64,000 nucleotides of DNA from Molossus alvarezi (lineage: Eukaryota; Chordata; Mammalia; Chiroptera; Molossidae), in NCBI GenBank assembly GCA_037176705.1, contig CM073886.1, positions 91,609,501 to 91,673,500 of the forward strand, in the 5' to 3' direction. The stretch's first letter is position 1. Every line of letters starts with the position of its first letter. The notes beneath the pieces were generated by a model. It was given only the letters and a program-made list of their open reading frames with translations, searched no databases and was not told where the DNA came from. Made by a program: the position numbers and the translations under genes. This document shows, one piece after another, positions 13,431-26,003 of this stretch.

Positions 13431-14479
13431 ACCTTGACGGCATTTTGGTTCCTTGCAGATCTGGCAAGGAGACTATGGGCTTGAATTAAGGCTCATTATA
13501 AAAACAGCTCTCCAAGATTTATTTTTCTGCTTACTACAAGAAAAGCCATTGAGAATATGATTCTCTATTTCAAATGTCCTTTTTATGAGAGGTTTAAGGG
13601 AGATGACTTCTCAGCAGTACTAAAAATACTAGTTTCCAAAGCAACTAGTTTTTACTCAATGAATTACATATCTAAGTCATTTCCCTTACTGTACTGGCTG
13701 TGTAAATTTTGTGTACTAATTTTATCCATAGCTTCACCTTATTTTAGCTCTTCTTGCTTATATTCCCTTACTTAAAAATATAATTACATATGTGTTTTTG
13801 TATTCCTCAACTCTTTCTAAAAACAAATCAGAACATATAGACATTATTAATTAATAATATCAAACTCATCCAAATTATAATAATCTGTGGCTGAGACAAC
13901 TCTCTTAGTGATGTGGTGCTTGAATGGATAACCAAGGATCAATTTTCAGTTCCTACTAAAATCAATTAGTATATCTCTGGATAATCAGGTTGGAAGTAAG
14001 CATTTCAGTACCGAAGTATATTTTTTAAACTGCATATTGGTTTAGTTCCTCTGCCATTTCATTTACGTTTCTATTCATTCCTACATAGATAGTCCTATTT
14101 AAAGTCTTCCCCAGATTAGTTGATATTCTACCTTTTGTTGAGTTGTATGAGAACTCTATATATTTTGGAAATTAACCCCTTATCTGATGTATCATTGGCA
14201 ATTATGCTCTCCCATACAGTGGGTTCCCTTTCCATTTTGATGGTTGTTTCTTTTGCTGTGCAGAAGCTTTTTAGTTTGACGTAGTCCCATCTGTTCATTT
14301 TTTCTTTTGTTTCTGTTGCCTTAGGTCATGTATCAGTAAAAATTCTGTTGTGTATGATGTCCAAAATTTTGTGTCTAGATTTTCTTCTAGGATTTTTAAG
14401 GATTCAGGAATCACATTTAAGTCTTTTATTCATTTTGAGATTATTCTTGTGTAGGGTGTAAGCTGATGATCTAGTTTCA

Positions 14480-15594
14480 TTTTTTTGCATATAGCTGTCC
14501 AATATTCCCAACACCATTTATTAAAGAGGCTGTCTTTACTCCATTGTATGCTCTTGCCAACTTTTCAAATATTAATTGAGCATAATGTCTTGGGTCAATT
14601 TCCAGGTTCTTTGTTCTGTTCCACTGTTCTATATGCCTGTTCTTGTGCCAGTACCCGGCTGTTTTGATTACAGTAGCCTTGTAGTATAACCTGATATCCA
14701 ATATTGTGATCCTACCTACTTTGTCCTTCTTTTTCAAGATTGCTGTGACTATTTGGGGTCTTTTTTTGGTTCCATATGAACGTTTGAAGTATTTGTTCTA
14801 GTTCTGAGAAATATGTCATTGGTATTTTGATGAGGATTGCATTGAATCTATAGATCACTTTGGGTAATATGGACATTTTAATGATGTTAATTCTTCCAAT
14901 CCATGAACAAGGTATGTACTTCCACTTTTTTATATCTTCCTCTATTTTTTTTTTTTCAATGTCCTGTAGTTTTCTGCAAATAGGTTCTTTACTTCTTTGG
15001 TTAAGTTTATTCCTAGGTATCTGAATTTTTTTTTGCCACGATGGTAAATGGGATTGTTTTTAGTTTTTTTTTCTGTGAGTTCATCATTGGTATATAAGAA
15101 TGCCATCAATTTCTTGACGTTAATTTTGTATCCTGCTACTTTGCCAAATTCATTTATTAAGTCTAGTAAATGTTTGATGGAGTCTTTGGGGTTTTTTATG
15201 TATAGTATCATGTCATCTGCGAATAATGACAGTTTCACTTCCTCCTTTCCAATTTGGATCCCTTTTATTTTTTCTTCCTGTCTGATTGCTGTGGCTAAGA
15301 CTTCCAGTACTGTGTGAAAGAAGAGTGGTGAAAGTGGGCATCCCTGTCTTTTTCTTGTTAAGGAAAAAGCTTTTAGTTTTTGCCCATTGACTATGATGCT
15401 GGCTGTAGGTCTTCCATATATGTCGGGATATGATTTCTCTATTCCCACACTGCTGAGCATTTCTACCAGAAATGGGTGCTGGATTTTGTCCAGTGCTTTT
15501 TTAGCATCTATTGATATGATCGTGTTTTTTTTTTTTTTTTCCTTATCCTCACCTGACAACATTTTTCCATTTTTTGTTCAGATAGAGTGGGGGG

Positions 15595-15638
<44 letters not shown>

Positions 15639-17301
15639 TCGATGTGAAAGGGACACATTGAGTAACTACCACCCCGACCCAACCAGGGCCAGGGACAAAC
15701 TGCAACCAAGGTACGTGCCTTAGTGGAAACTGAACCCATGTTTCTCTGGACCAGAGGCCGATGCTCTAACTGTTGAGTGAAACTGATCATGTCATTTTTA
15801 TCTTTCACTTTGTTTATGTGGTGTATCACATTTATTGATTTGTGAGTATTATACCAGCCTTGCATCCCTGGGATGAATCCCACCTGGACATGGTGAATAA
15901 TTTTTTTTATGTAATGCTGGATCCGATTTGCTAGTATTTTGTTCAGGATTTTGGCGTCTATGTTCATCAGGGATATTGGCCTGTAGGTTTCTTTCTTTGT
16001 AGTGTCTTTTTCTGGTTTTGGAATTAGTATTATGCTGGCCTCATAAAACGAGTTTGGAAGTCTTCCTTCTTGAATTTTTTGAAATAGTTTGAGGAGAATG
16101 AGTATTAGTTCTGTTTTGAATGTTTGGTAAAACTCCCCTGTGAAGCCATCTGGGCCTGGACTTTTGTTTGCTGGGAGAATCTTGATTATATATTCAATTT
16201 CCTTAGCTGTTATTGGTCTGTTCATGTTTGCTCTCTCTTCCTGGTCCAGTTTTGGGAGACTGTGTTTCTAGAAATTTGTCCATTTTGCTTAGATTGTCGA
16301 ATTTGTTGCCATATAAATGTTCATAGTATTTATAAATGATCCTTTGTATTTCTGTGGTGTCAGTTGTTACTTCTTCTCTTTCATTTCTGATTTTGTGTAT
16401 TTGGGTTCTCTTTCTTTGTTTCTTGGTGAGTCTAGCTATGGGTCCATCAATCTTGTGTATCTTTTCGAAAAACCAGCTCTTTGTTCATGGATCCTTTGAG
16501 TTGTATTTTTGTTTTCTATGTCATTTATTTCTGCTCTGATCTTTACTATTTCCTTCCTTCTACTTGCTCTGGGGTTTTCTTTTTTGTGTGTGTTTGTTTT
16601 CTAGTTCTTTAAGTTGTAAGGTTTGATAGTCTATTAGAAATTTTTCTTGTTTCTTGAGGTAGGCCTGTAGTGCTATGAACTTCCCTCTCAGAACTGCTTT
16701 CACTGCATCCGATAGATTTTGTGTTGTTATGTGTTCATTTTCATTGGTTTCCAGGAAGTTTTTAATTTCTTCCTTGATCTCCTTGGTAACCCATTCTTTG
16801 CTTAATAATATGCTATTTAGCCTCCTAGTGTTCAAATGTCTTTGCATGTTGTTGTTGCAATTGATTTCTACTTTCATGCTACTGTGATCTGAGAAGATGC
16901 TTGATATGGTTTCAATCTTCTTGAACCTGTAGAGACTTAGTTTGTGTCCTAACATGTGGTCTATCTTTGAGAATGTGCCATGTGCACTTAGGAAGAATGT
17001 GAATTCTGTAGTTTTGGGGTGTAATTCTCTATAGATATCTATTAAATCCACTTGGTCTAGTGCTTCATTTAGAGTCTCTGTTTCCTTGTTAATTTTTTGT
17101 CTAGAGGATCTATCCAGTGATGTCCCCTGCTATGATTGTATTGGTGTCAATTTCTCCTTTGAAGTCCTTCAGAAGATTTTTAATATATTTTGGTGCTCCT
17201 ATATTGGGTGCATATATGTTTACTAAGGTTATATCTTCCTGTTGGATAGATCCTTTCAATATTATGTAGTGGCCTTCTTTGTCTCTAGTTATGGCCTTCA
17301 T
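14480..17301 (-). pseudogene. L1 ORF2 remnant split by a SINE
   Basis: Endonuclease pieces: 17110-17301 (GSIQQEDITLVNIYAPN) and 16560-17051 ([19 protein letters not shown]). Reverse transcriptase: 15790-16225 ([38 protein letters not shown]) and 14942-15520 ([35 protein letters not shown]). The reading frame runs from L1 into SINE sequence on both sides, giving chimeric frames that are artefacts of the insertion. Confidence 0.88.
15525..15783 (-). mobile_element. Ves SINE inserted in L1 reverse transcriptase
   Basis: Reverse copy, with a long (GA)n at 15598-15633. TGATCGTG at 15517-15524 and TGATCATG at 15784-15791 flank it. The sister L1 at 44054 is continuous across the same point, proving insertion after the L1. 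Confidence 0.94.
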
Positions 17302-17566
17302 TTTGGAATCTATTTTATCTGATATGAGTAATGTTACCCCAGCTTTCTTCTATTTTTCTTCCTATTTCTTCTACTAATTACAGCAGTCCTTTGAACATTT
17401 CTTGCAGTGCTGGTTTGGTGCTCATGTATTCTCCTAGCCTTTTTTTTTTTTTTTTTTTTTGGTCTGGGAAACTCTTTATTTGACCTTCTGTTTTGAATGA
17501 TAGCTTTGCTGGATAGAGTAGTCTTGGATTCAAATCCTTGTTTTTTATGACCTTGATTACTTCATG

Positions 17567-18273
17567 CTATTCCCTTCTGGCCTGTCGTGTTTCTGTTGAG
17601 AAGTCAGCTGAGAGCCTTATGGGGATTTCTTTGTAGGTAACCTGTTGCTTATCTCTTGCTGCCTTTAGGATTCTCTCTTTGTCTTTCATTTTTGGCACTT
17701 TAATTACTATGTGTTGTGGTGTGGGCCTGTTTAGGTTCTTAGTTGGGGCTCTCTGTGCTTCTTGAACTTGAATGCCTTCTTCCTTCACCAAATTAGGAAA
17801 ATTTTCTGTCATTATTTCTTCAAGTATATTCTCTAGCCCTTGTTCATTTTCTTCTTCTTTGGGGTCTTCTATGATGTGAATATTATTACTTTTCCAGTTG
17901 TCCCTCAGTTCTCTTCCTGTTTTTTAATTGTTGTTTTCCGATTGGTGATTTTTTTTTTTACCCTGTCTTCTAATTCACTGATTCGATCCTCAGCTTCCTC
18001 TACTCTGCTGTTTAGTCCTTCCAATGTGTACTTTATTTGTGCTATATCATTCTTCATTTCTTTTTGGTGGTTTTTTATTTCCAATTCATTTATATTCAAT
18101 GTTCCTATGTGTTTACTCATGGTGTTGATGTCCTTACTCATGCTGTTGAACTTCCTCAAGATCATAGCTCTGAATTCTACCTCTGATAACTTGCTTAACT
18201 GCATTTCATTTATCTCATCTTTGGTAAAGGTCTCTTGTTCTTTCATTTGGGATTTGTTTCTTTGTTTCACCAT
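17567..18273 (-). pseudogene. L1 ORF1 remnant
   Basis: The coiled-coil half is at 17905-18273 (EEAEDRISELEDRVKKK). The RRM/C-terminal half is at 17567-17812 (PQHIVIKVPKMKDKERILKA). They are in different frames. The tail has a T21 run (A21 in coding sense) at 17440-17460, at the same place as the A15 tract of the other copy. Confidence 0.85.
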
Positions 18274-19769
18274 TTTGGCTACCTCAGTGGGTTTTGGAGC
18301 CTGCCAAATATTTCCTGTGGGTGTTGATGTTCCGCTTTTTCTGGCTCCCTCTACTGGGTTTGGATGAGCATGGAAGGACCCATGTTAAATACCATTGTCA
18401 AGTCTTACTTTCCTGGGTAGATTTGCAAACCCAGGAACAGTTCAGTTATCCTCTAACTTTTTGCCTGGAGGCTATTAGTTGTGGTTACTTGAAGAGCTTT
18501 GGGTTCTCAGTTGAATAAAAACTCCCTCAGGTGTTCAGGGTAAAAGGATTTTCTGAGGGTGGGGCAGATGTCTGTTGTCAATGAGCCTCAATTTGCATTT
18601 CCATGGCCCATCTGTGTGGGGTTGAATCTCCAAAGGAGGGGCTACGGCCTCTCCCCAGAGCCCTGGGAAGGAGTAAGATGGCCATCGACCCGTGTGGCCG
18701 CAACTCAGCAACAGCTCTGAGCACCCTCCAAATTCCGAATGTCCCCACAAAGTTACAGTCCAGTCTGCCCTCCCTCTGCTGGAGGCCAAGGTGAGTTGCT
18801 GTGGCTATTTTAGCACTCTTTCCCGGCCCTCTAGGCTGTGGAGCGGGCTTGGGATTTTAACCCCGAGGGAGCTGCTCATAGCTAAGACTGCTGCTGTCCA
18901 TGGGCTCCCAGGCCCCTCTTGCGCCTCTGCAATCTTATCTCGATCAATTCAGTATTCTTGGTTATATGGTCCTTGTAAGCTGCTTTTCTGTTGCTTTTTT
19001 CTTTATTTTAGTTGTAATTCCAGTTTGGTCCTGGGAGATGGTCTGTGTAGCTTCCATTCACGCCATTGCCAATTTGGAATCCCTTGGATGAGGAACTTCT
19101 TATATGGAGAGTGAAGAATAGGAGAAATCAAAATAGAGGACCAGTTAGAGATGTATGAAAATGCATATCATTTTCAAGGAACTGAGAAGAACCTGGACCA
19201 AAAAGAGGTGATAGGGAGATTTGAGGGAGATGATTGACTGGCTTACATCATTTCCTTCCCCTCTGCCACACCCCACTCCACTCTGTAACATAAGATTTGA
19301 CACTGATTTTATCCTGACTTTAGGGAATATGCCTATTTCTAGAAAATTACACATGTCACCTGAAAGTGAAAACCAGAAGAGATGAATATCTATAGTTCCC
19401 TCAAAATAATTTATCCCAAGCATTATCCCAGGTACCTGTTTTATTCCCACTAGCAAACATAATAAATACCTCTGAAAAGCAGCTTATTAAAAGCACTGGC
19501 AGTCTTGGCTGATCCCTGCAAGAAAAATCCTTACTATGATTTTTAAACTCTTTTTCACAAAGCACAACCCACTTTCTTTAATCTCTCAAGAGGCTAAAAA
19601 TATGCCAATCCATTTTCTACCCCAGTATATAAAATTCTTTGGTGGAAATACTTTTGACTGTTTTGCTACAAGAGAAATTTTGGTGCCCTCTGGTGTTGGA
19701 AAAGAAGATGATCCATGCTACTTTTACAAACTAGCACTCCATTGAGTTTCCTTAAAATCATAGAATTTT

Positions 19770-19972
19770 GCCCTGGTTGGTATGGCTCAGCTGGTTGGAG
19801 TGTCGTTCTGCACACTGAAAGACTGTGGGTTTCATTCCCAGTCAGGGCACATACCTAGGTTTTGGGTTCAATCCTTGGCCCCAACCAATCGATGTTTCTC
19901 CCTATAACTTTCTCCCTTCCCCTCTTCTCTAAAAATCAATGAGTGTGTGCTCAGGTGAGGATTGAAAAAAGT
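19770..19972 (+). mobile_element. Ves SINE (older subtype)
   Basis: Forward copy opening GCCCTGGTTGGTATGGCTCA and ending in TCAGGTGAGGATTGAAAAAA. AGAATTTT on both sides is a probable short target duplication. Confidence 0.88.
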
Positions 19973-21627
19973 ACAGAATTTTAGAGCTAAATAGCACGTT
20001 TCAATGCAGCTCACATATGTATTTTTTACTGAAAAGTTTTGCTCATGGATTAAATATTCATTTTTATTTTGATGAAGTATTAGAAAAGCATTGTGGAAAA
20101 AAAAAATGGAGCCTCTTAGGTAAAAGAGTACCTGTCTATGTTATCTGTTGAAGCCTGCAGCTTCATAACCAGGAGAACAAAGGTGAGTAATATGACTTTG
20201 TAGTAAAAATAATGAATAAAATGGATATGGCATTATTAGGCGTAGTGTGATTTACAGTTGATTCTTCAATGTATTATAAAGTATTGGAGACATATAAAGT
20301 GAAATAAAACAGAAGATGACAGCAGTGAGAACGCCACCCACCCTAAGAACTGAAACAACCAATAGAGTTGGAGCCCCCTACATAGTACCCCAGATCATAT
20401 TCTCTGCCCCCCTCACAGGTAACCATTCGACTGATTTGTAAATATATGTCTCAGTTTTCTACACTTTCTCTAACACTGTTATATTGCTTCTAAAATGAAA
20501 CATTAACTATAAAATATTGTTTTATAAAAGAAAGCTCAAGTGACAGCACTTACAACTGGTCATGCAGAGCCAGGGAGAGGATTCCAGCTGAACCTCCCCA
20601 GTTTGGGGACACGTGGAAGCTGATACTGTGAGGTTCCCAGGTGTGAGGAGAGTAGGCAAAAATAACATCTCAGCACCAGACAAGAGTTAATCATCTGTGA
20701 ACAGGACATGGAGGCACTACCTGCAAGTGACTATGATTTTTAAAATCTGTGAGGGCAGAAATGGGGCAATGAAGGAGACAACTGGTGGGCAGTGACTTTC
20801 TTGGTTAATGTGGTAGATGAAGCCAAATGTGGAGGTTTAGAATGTAAATCAGGCACAGTCTTCCCAATGCACATAAAACCAAAAGAGCTGAAGGTATAGC
20901 CTACTTCTAACTGTCAAACACAGCTTGCACTAAGCCCAATCCTATGTGATGAGCTCCAGTGTTCTGTGTCACTCTGGGACTAGTTACTGATGAATGTTCT
21001 TCCCCTTCCCCAAACAAGTTGGCCTTACACAAAATTTGGAAAAGGATAGTATGCATCTTGGCTGTTCTCCTACTACTCAGTTGCCTCCCCCCCCCCCCAG
21101 TGCCTCCATGCTTGTCTGCAGCTGCCCAACCCTGTCGTGATCAGAGCACCCCACACTCCAGCAACCTAGTCGCCCATGAAAATCAGGCAATACAAGTGAA
21201 ACAGCTTGTCTTATACTCAGCACACAGTAAAGCTCAATAACTGTTAATAGCTATCATCCTTCTCACCATCACAACCTCTGCATTCCACTCCCGCCCTCCC
21301 CCTCGCTCCTACTCAAACTGTCATTATCTTAATGCCAGGCTAAGAAAAGCCATCTGAATATACTTGGACACGGTTATTTATACTGTCTTTTACTACAAGT
21401 AAGGAGCTATATTAAGTTGTTGGAAAATATAAGCTCAAAATATCTTGTCTTTTCCAGTATGGTTCTTCATCTAATTCCTTTTCTGCTTTCTAGTTACAGC
21501 TGCTTTTCTTCTGTTACAGCCACCAGAATTAATTCTCTTTGCTCTGGTTGATAAATTATTTGTCAAGGACTCTATCAACTGAGTTCTAAATCACTAATTC
21601 CTTTTTGTTGATCTCTCTTCTTTCCAA

Positions 21628-21671
21628 TAATTCTCAACCTTGACTATACATTGGAATCACCTGAAAAAAAA

Positions 21672-21709
<38 letters not shown>

Positions 21710-21838
21710 TGCCCACAGTGATGCCCAATCTAGACCAACCAAAGCATAATCTGATAGAGTTCTGGAGTTCAAGCATGCCATTTTAAAGAGCTCCTGAGAG
21801 GATTCCAACTTGCACACAGCAGGGTTAAGAACCACTAT
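21628..21838 (+). mobile_element. MER5-like remnant carrying a CA repeat
   Basis: TTCTCAACCTTGACTATACA and TTGGAATCACCTGAAAAAAA, then a (CA)n, then GCAGGGTTAAGAACCACT, as in hAT-type MER5. Confidence 0.65.
21674..21708. repeat. (CA)n microsatellite
   Basis: About 17 uninterrupted CA units inside a MER5-like remnant. Confidence 0.95.
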
Positions 21839-22479
21839 TAGGCTCCATCCTTAAATCGTTTACCATGCCTGAAGCATTGAATAGATCATTTATTTGTTCA
21901 ATTCATCCACTCAGCAACCATTTACTGAGCTCCTACTGTGGGCCCAGCCTGGAGCTACTGAGAACTCTCCAGCAGCTACACAGCCTTCTCAGGATCAAAC
22001 ATAAGTTTCTGACCACTGATCATAATTTTTCATCAGCTGAACAATTCTCTCTTTTCTGTCATCAATCTTCCTACCCTCTGTCTCCCAATCAAGCTTGCTT
22101 TTTTTGTGACTGCTCTGAAATTTTCAGTTGCATCTCAAGATCTTGGTCAAACCAATCCTCGATTAAGTAAATTGTTGGCTAGACCCACTATGATATGGCA
22201 TTTCTGCAAAGGCATAAGAAAGGATTACTGAGGTTCACATGTGTCTTCCCCATTCATATATGAACCTCAGTAATCTTTGAGGGGAGGGATCATATTCTAT
22301 TCATTGCTGTATCCTCAATCCTTAGCAGTTTCTGGCAAACAGTGAACTACCCAATGGGCATCAGTTAAATGAAGAAAAATGAACGAATAGTAAAGGTATA
22401 TGATACTACAATGTTTTTTGAATCACCAAAGAACAATAAAAATATGAAGGGAAAAAAATTCCTTTCTTGAGAGGCTGCA

Positions 22480-22655
22480 GTATAATAATGATTAAAAACA
22501 TGAACACTGGGATCTAGATCTGTACATGCTAGGTTTGTGGGCCTAGGGAAGTTATTTAACCTCTCGGATCCTCAGTTTCTCCATCTGTAAAATGGTGATA
22601 ATAACAGAAATTACCTCATAAAATGGTGTACAATTCAATGAAATAAAGAGCTCAG
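22480..22655 (+). mobile_element. MIR SINE remnant
   Basis: GTTATTTAACCTCTCGGATC, then TCCATCTGTAAAATGGTGAT, the MIR core and 3' part; split by a Ves SINE. Confidence 0.8.
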
Positions 22656-22659
22656 ATGA

Positions 22660-22872
22660 GCCCTGGCTGGTGTGGCTCAATTGGTTGAGCACTGTCCTGT
22701 GCACTGAAAGGTCTCTGGTTCTATTCCTGGTCATTCCCAGGTTGCAGGGTCAATTGACAGGGGATTATGCAGGAGGCAGCTGATTGATGTTACTCTCTCA
22801 TATCAATGTTTCTCTCTCTCTCTCCTCTCTTTCTCGCTCTCTAAAAAATAAATAAATAAATAAAAATAAAAA
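22660..22872 (+). mobile_element. Ves SINE inserted in a MIR
   Basis: Forward copy starting GCCCTGGCTGGTGTGGCTCA with an AAATAAAT tail. It separates a MIR-like left part (22480-22655) from its terminal remnant. Confidence 0.88.
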
Positions 22873-22895
22873 CTCAGGAAAATACCCAGCATGTA

Positions 22896-23408
22896 GTAAA
22901 ATGTGCTAGGCAGAAAAATGGCTCCCCAAAGATGTCCATGTACTCATCCCTGGAACTTATGAATATGTTCGCTTACATGGCAAAGGGGACTTGGTAGCTG
23001 TGATTAAAATAAGAACCTTAAAAAGAAAAGATGATTTTGTAAGAGGCAAAGATTTTTATGATCAGAGTATGGAAAGATGATTTTAGATCATTTAGGTAGG
23101 CCTAATGTAATCTCAAGGACCCTTAAACAGGTCAAAGAGAAGATATAACAAAGGAATAAGAAGTGGAATGATTTCATTCCCAAAAGGAGGCCACATGCTA
23201 AAGAATGAGATTAGACACTAGACGCTAGAAAAGGAACAGAGTCTATCCTAGAGCCTCAAAAAGAAATGCAGCCCTGGCAACACCTTGATTTTAGCCCCAT
23301 AACACCCATTTCAGACTGTGACCTCCAAAACTATACAATGATGAAACTGTCTTGTTTTAAGCTACTATGTGGTAATTTTATCATAGTAGCAATAGGAAAC
23401 TAATACAC
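22896..23408 (+). mobile_element. MLT1-like solo LTR (ancient ERVL-MaLR)
   Basis: Matches the layout of MLT1 LTRs: start region with GGCAGAAAAATGGCTCCCCA, then TTACATGGCAAAGGGGACTT and the ending CAATAGGAAACTAATAC. No internal retroviral genes adjoin it. Confidence 0.75.
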
Positions 23409-23599
23409 AAGGGATATATAAGTGTGATAAGTATAATTATTTCCCCCCTTGCTGTTTCAAAACATTTCCTGAGTTAACAGCAATAGTGATGTCATGTTGA
23501 TAGTATATATCCTTGACATGGTGAGTAATATGATGAAAATGGCATTTTACCTCTGTGATCTTCTACCCCAAAATACAAGTACAGAAAAGGGTTAATACA

Positions 23600-24575
23600 G
23601 TAGACCTGTCAAAGGGAAACTAAGTAAAACAATTCTATTTAGAATTGCATCAAAAACAATAGAATTCCTAGGAATAAATTTAGCTTAGGAGGTAAAAGAA
23701 CTGTATTTGGAAAACAATAAGAAACTAAAGAAGATACAAATAAATGGAAACATATACTGTGTTCATTGATAGGTAGAATTAACATCATTAAAATGTCCAT
23801 GCTACCCGAAGCAATCTATGGATTAAATATAATTCCTATCAAAATACCAATGGCATTTTTTACAGAATTAGAACAAATAATACAAAAATTTATATGGAAC
23901 CACAAAAGACCCCTCATAGCCAGATCAATCTTGAGAAAGAAGAATAAAGTTAGAGATAGTACACCGCCTGATATCAAATATCAAACTACACTACAAGGCT
24001 ATACTAATCTAAAGAGCAAGGTACTGGCATAAAAACAGACACATAGATCAATGTAACAAAATAGAAAGACAGAAATCAATCCATACCTATATGGTCAAAT
24101 TAATATATGACAAAGGAGGCAAGAACATACAATGGGGTAATGACATGCTATTCAATAAATGGCGATGAGAAAATTGAACAGATACATGCAAAAAAATGAA
24201 ATGACCACCTTCTTACATGATATATAAGAATGAACTCAAATGGATTAAAGACGTAAATGTTAAGACTTGAAATCATTAAACTCCTAGGAAAAAAACAGGC
24301 AGTAAACCTCTGACATTTCTCTTAGCAATATTTTGTTCTGATACATCTCCTCAGGCAACAGAAACAAAATAGAAAAAAAGAAACGAATGGGATTACATTA
24401 AACTAAAAAGTTTCTGCACGGCAAAAGAAACATCAACAAAACAAAAGGACAGCCTACTGAATGGAAGCAGATATTCATCAATAATACATTTGATAAGGGG
24501 TTAATATCCAAAATTTGTAAAGAATGCAACACAACAGCAAAATAACAAAGAATACAATTAAAAAATTGGCAAAGG
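23600..24575 (+). mobile_element. Old LINE-1 fragment (first of two overlapping units)
   Basis: Plus-strand ORF2 C-terminal sequence with a residual frame at 23766-24032 ([35 protein letters not shown]). Breaks off near 24575, where the sequence jumps back to an earlier part of ORF2. Confidence 0.85.
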
Positions 24576-25985
24576 ATACAAATAAGTGGAAGCATATACC
24601 ATGTTTATGGATAGAAAGAACTAAAATCATTAAAATGTCTATTATACCCAAAGCAATCTATAGATTCAATACAACTCCTATTAAAATACTAACGGTATAT
24701 CTCATAGAATTAGAACAAATATTCCAAAAATGTATATGGAACCAAAAAAGACCCTGGATAACCTCAGCAATCTTGAGAAAGAAGAAAAAGTTGGAGGAAT
24801 CACAATAATGGGTGTTATGGGTATCAAACTATGCTATAAGGCCATAGTTACAAAACAGCATGGTACTGGTATAAAAACAGGCATACAGATCAATGGAATA
24901 GAATAGAGAATCCAGAAATAACCCCACACCTTTACAGTCAATTAATATTTGACAAAGGAGGAAAGAACATACAATGGAGTAAAGACAAGTCTATTCAATA
25001 AATGGTGTTGGGAAAATTAGATATGTGCAAAAAAATAAAGCTAAACCACCTTCTTACACTATACACAAAAATAAACTCAAAATAGATTAAAGATTTAAGT
25101 GTCAGTCATGAAACCATAAAAATCCTAGAAGAAAACAAAGGCAGTAAAATTTAAGACATTTTTATAGCAATATTTTTTTTGATATATCTCCTCGGGCAAG
25201 GGTAACAAAATAAAACAAAATAAAAAACAAATGGGACTATATCAAACTAAAAAGTCTTGCACAGCAAAGGAAACCATCAACAAGATGAAGTCAACCCAAT
25301 GAATTGAAAAACATATTCACCAATGATACTCTGATAAGGGGTTAATGTCCAAAATTTATAAAGAACTTACACAACCTAACACCAACGAAACAAAAAATTC
25401 AATTAAAAAAATGGGCAAAGGATCTGAATAGACATTTCTCCAAAGAGGACATATAGATGGCCAACAGACATGTGAAAAGATGCTCAGTCACTAATCATCA
25501 GAGAAATGCAAATTGAAACCACAATGAGATATCACCTCACACCTGTCAGGATGGCTATCATCAATAAATGAACAAACAAGTATTGGCTAGAATGTGGGAA
25601 AAGGGAACCCTCTCTTGTGCACTGTTGGTTGGAATGCAGATTGGTGCAGCCACTAAGGAAAATAGCATGAAAGTTCCTCAAAAAATTATAAATGGAATTG
25701 CTTTATGACATAGCATTTCCACTTCTGGATATATATCTGAAGAAACCCAAACACAAATTCAAAAGAATACACCTACCCCTATGCTCACTGAAGCATAATT
25801 TACAATAGCCAAGATATGAAAGCAACCCAAGTGCCCACTAATAGATAAGAGGATAAAAAATTTTGGTACATATATACAGTGGAATATTACCTGGCCATTG
25901 AAAAGAATGGAATCTTTCCATTTGTAACAACATAAATGGACCTAGAAGGTATTATGCTAAATGAATTAAGTCGAAAAAGAGGAAG
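24560..25985 (+). mobile_element. Old LINE-1 fragment (second overlapping unit)
   Basis: Restarts at the ACAAATAAGTGGAAGCATAT landmark already seen at 23742 and proceeds to the end of ORF2. Residual frame at 24524-24808. It has diverged from the preceding unit, so it may be either a separate insertion or an old duplication. Confidence 0.82.
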
Positions 25986-26003
25986 ACAAAACCAGATGTG
26001 AAT

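Larger units (their letters stand above)
14130..19085 (-). mobile_element. LINE-1, 3'-truncated, interrupted by a Ves SINE
   Basis: Second copy of the same L1 lineage, also sense with RNF180. It aligns with the 41.8-48.8 kb element from its ORF2 C-terminal part (14130, matching 42657) to the inner 5' UTR (about 19085, matching about 47525). It lacks the last part of ORF2, the 3' UTR and tail, and the monomer array. An internal gap near 17345 removes about 230 bases relative to the sister copy. A Ves SINE splits the reverse transcriptase at 15525-15783. ORF1 and ORF2 are both disrupted. Confidence 0.92.

Noticed and set aside
14942..16225. Two 206- and 215-codon minus-strand frames as host genes
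   Set aside because: They are L1 reverse transcriptase running into an inserted [12 protein letters not shown] and [15 protein letters not shown] are L1 signatures.
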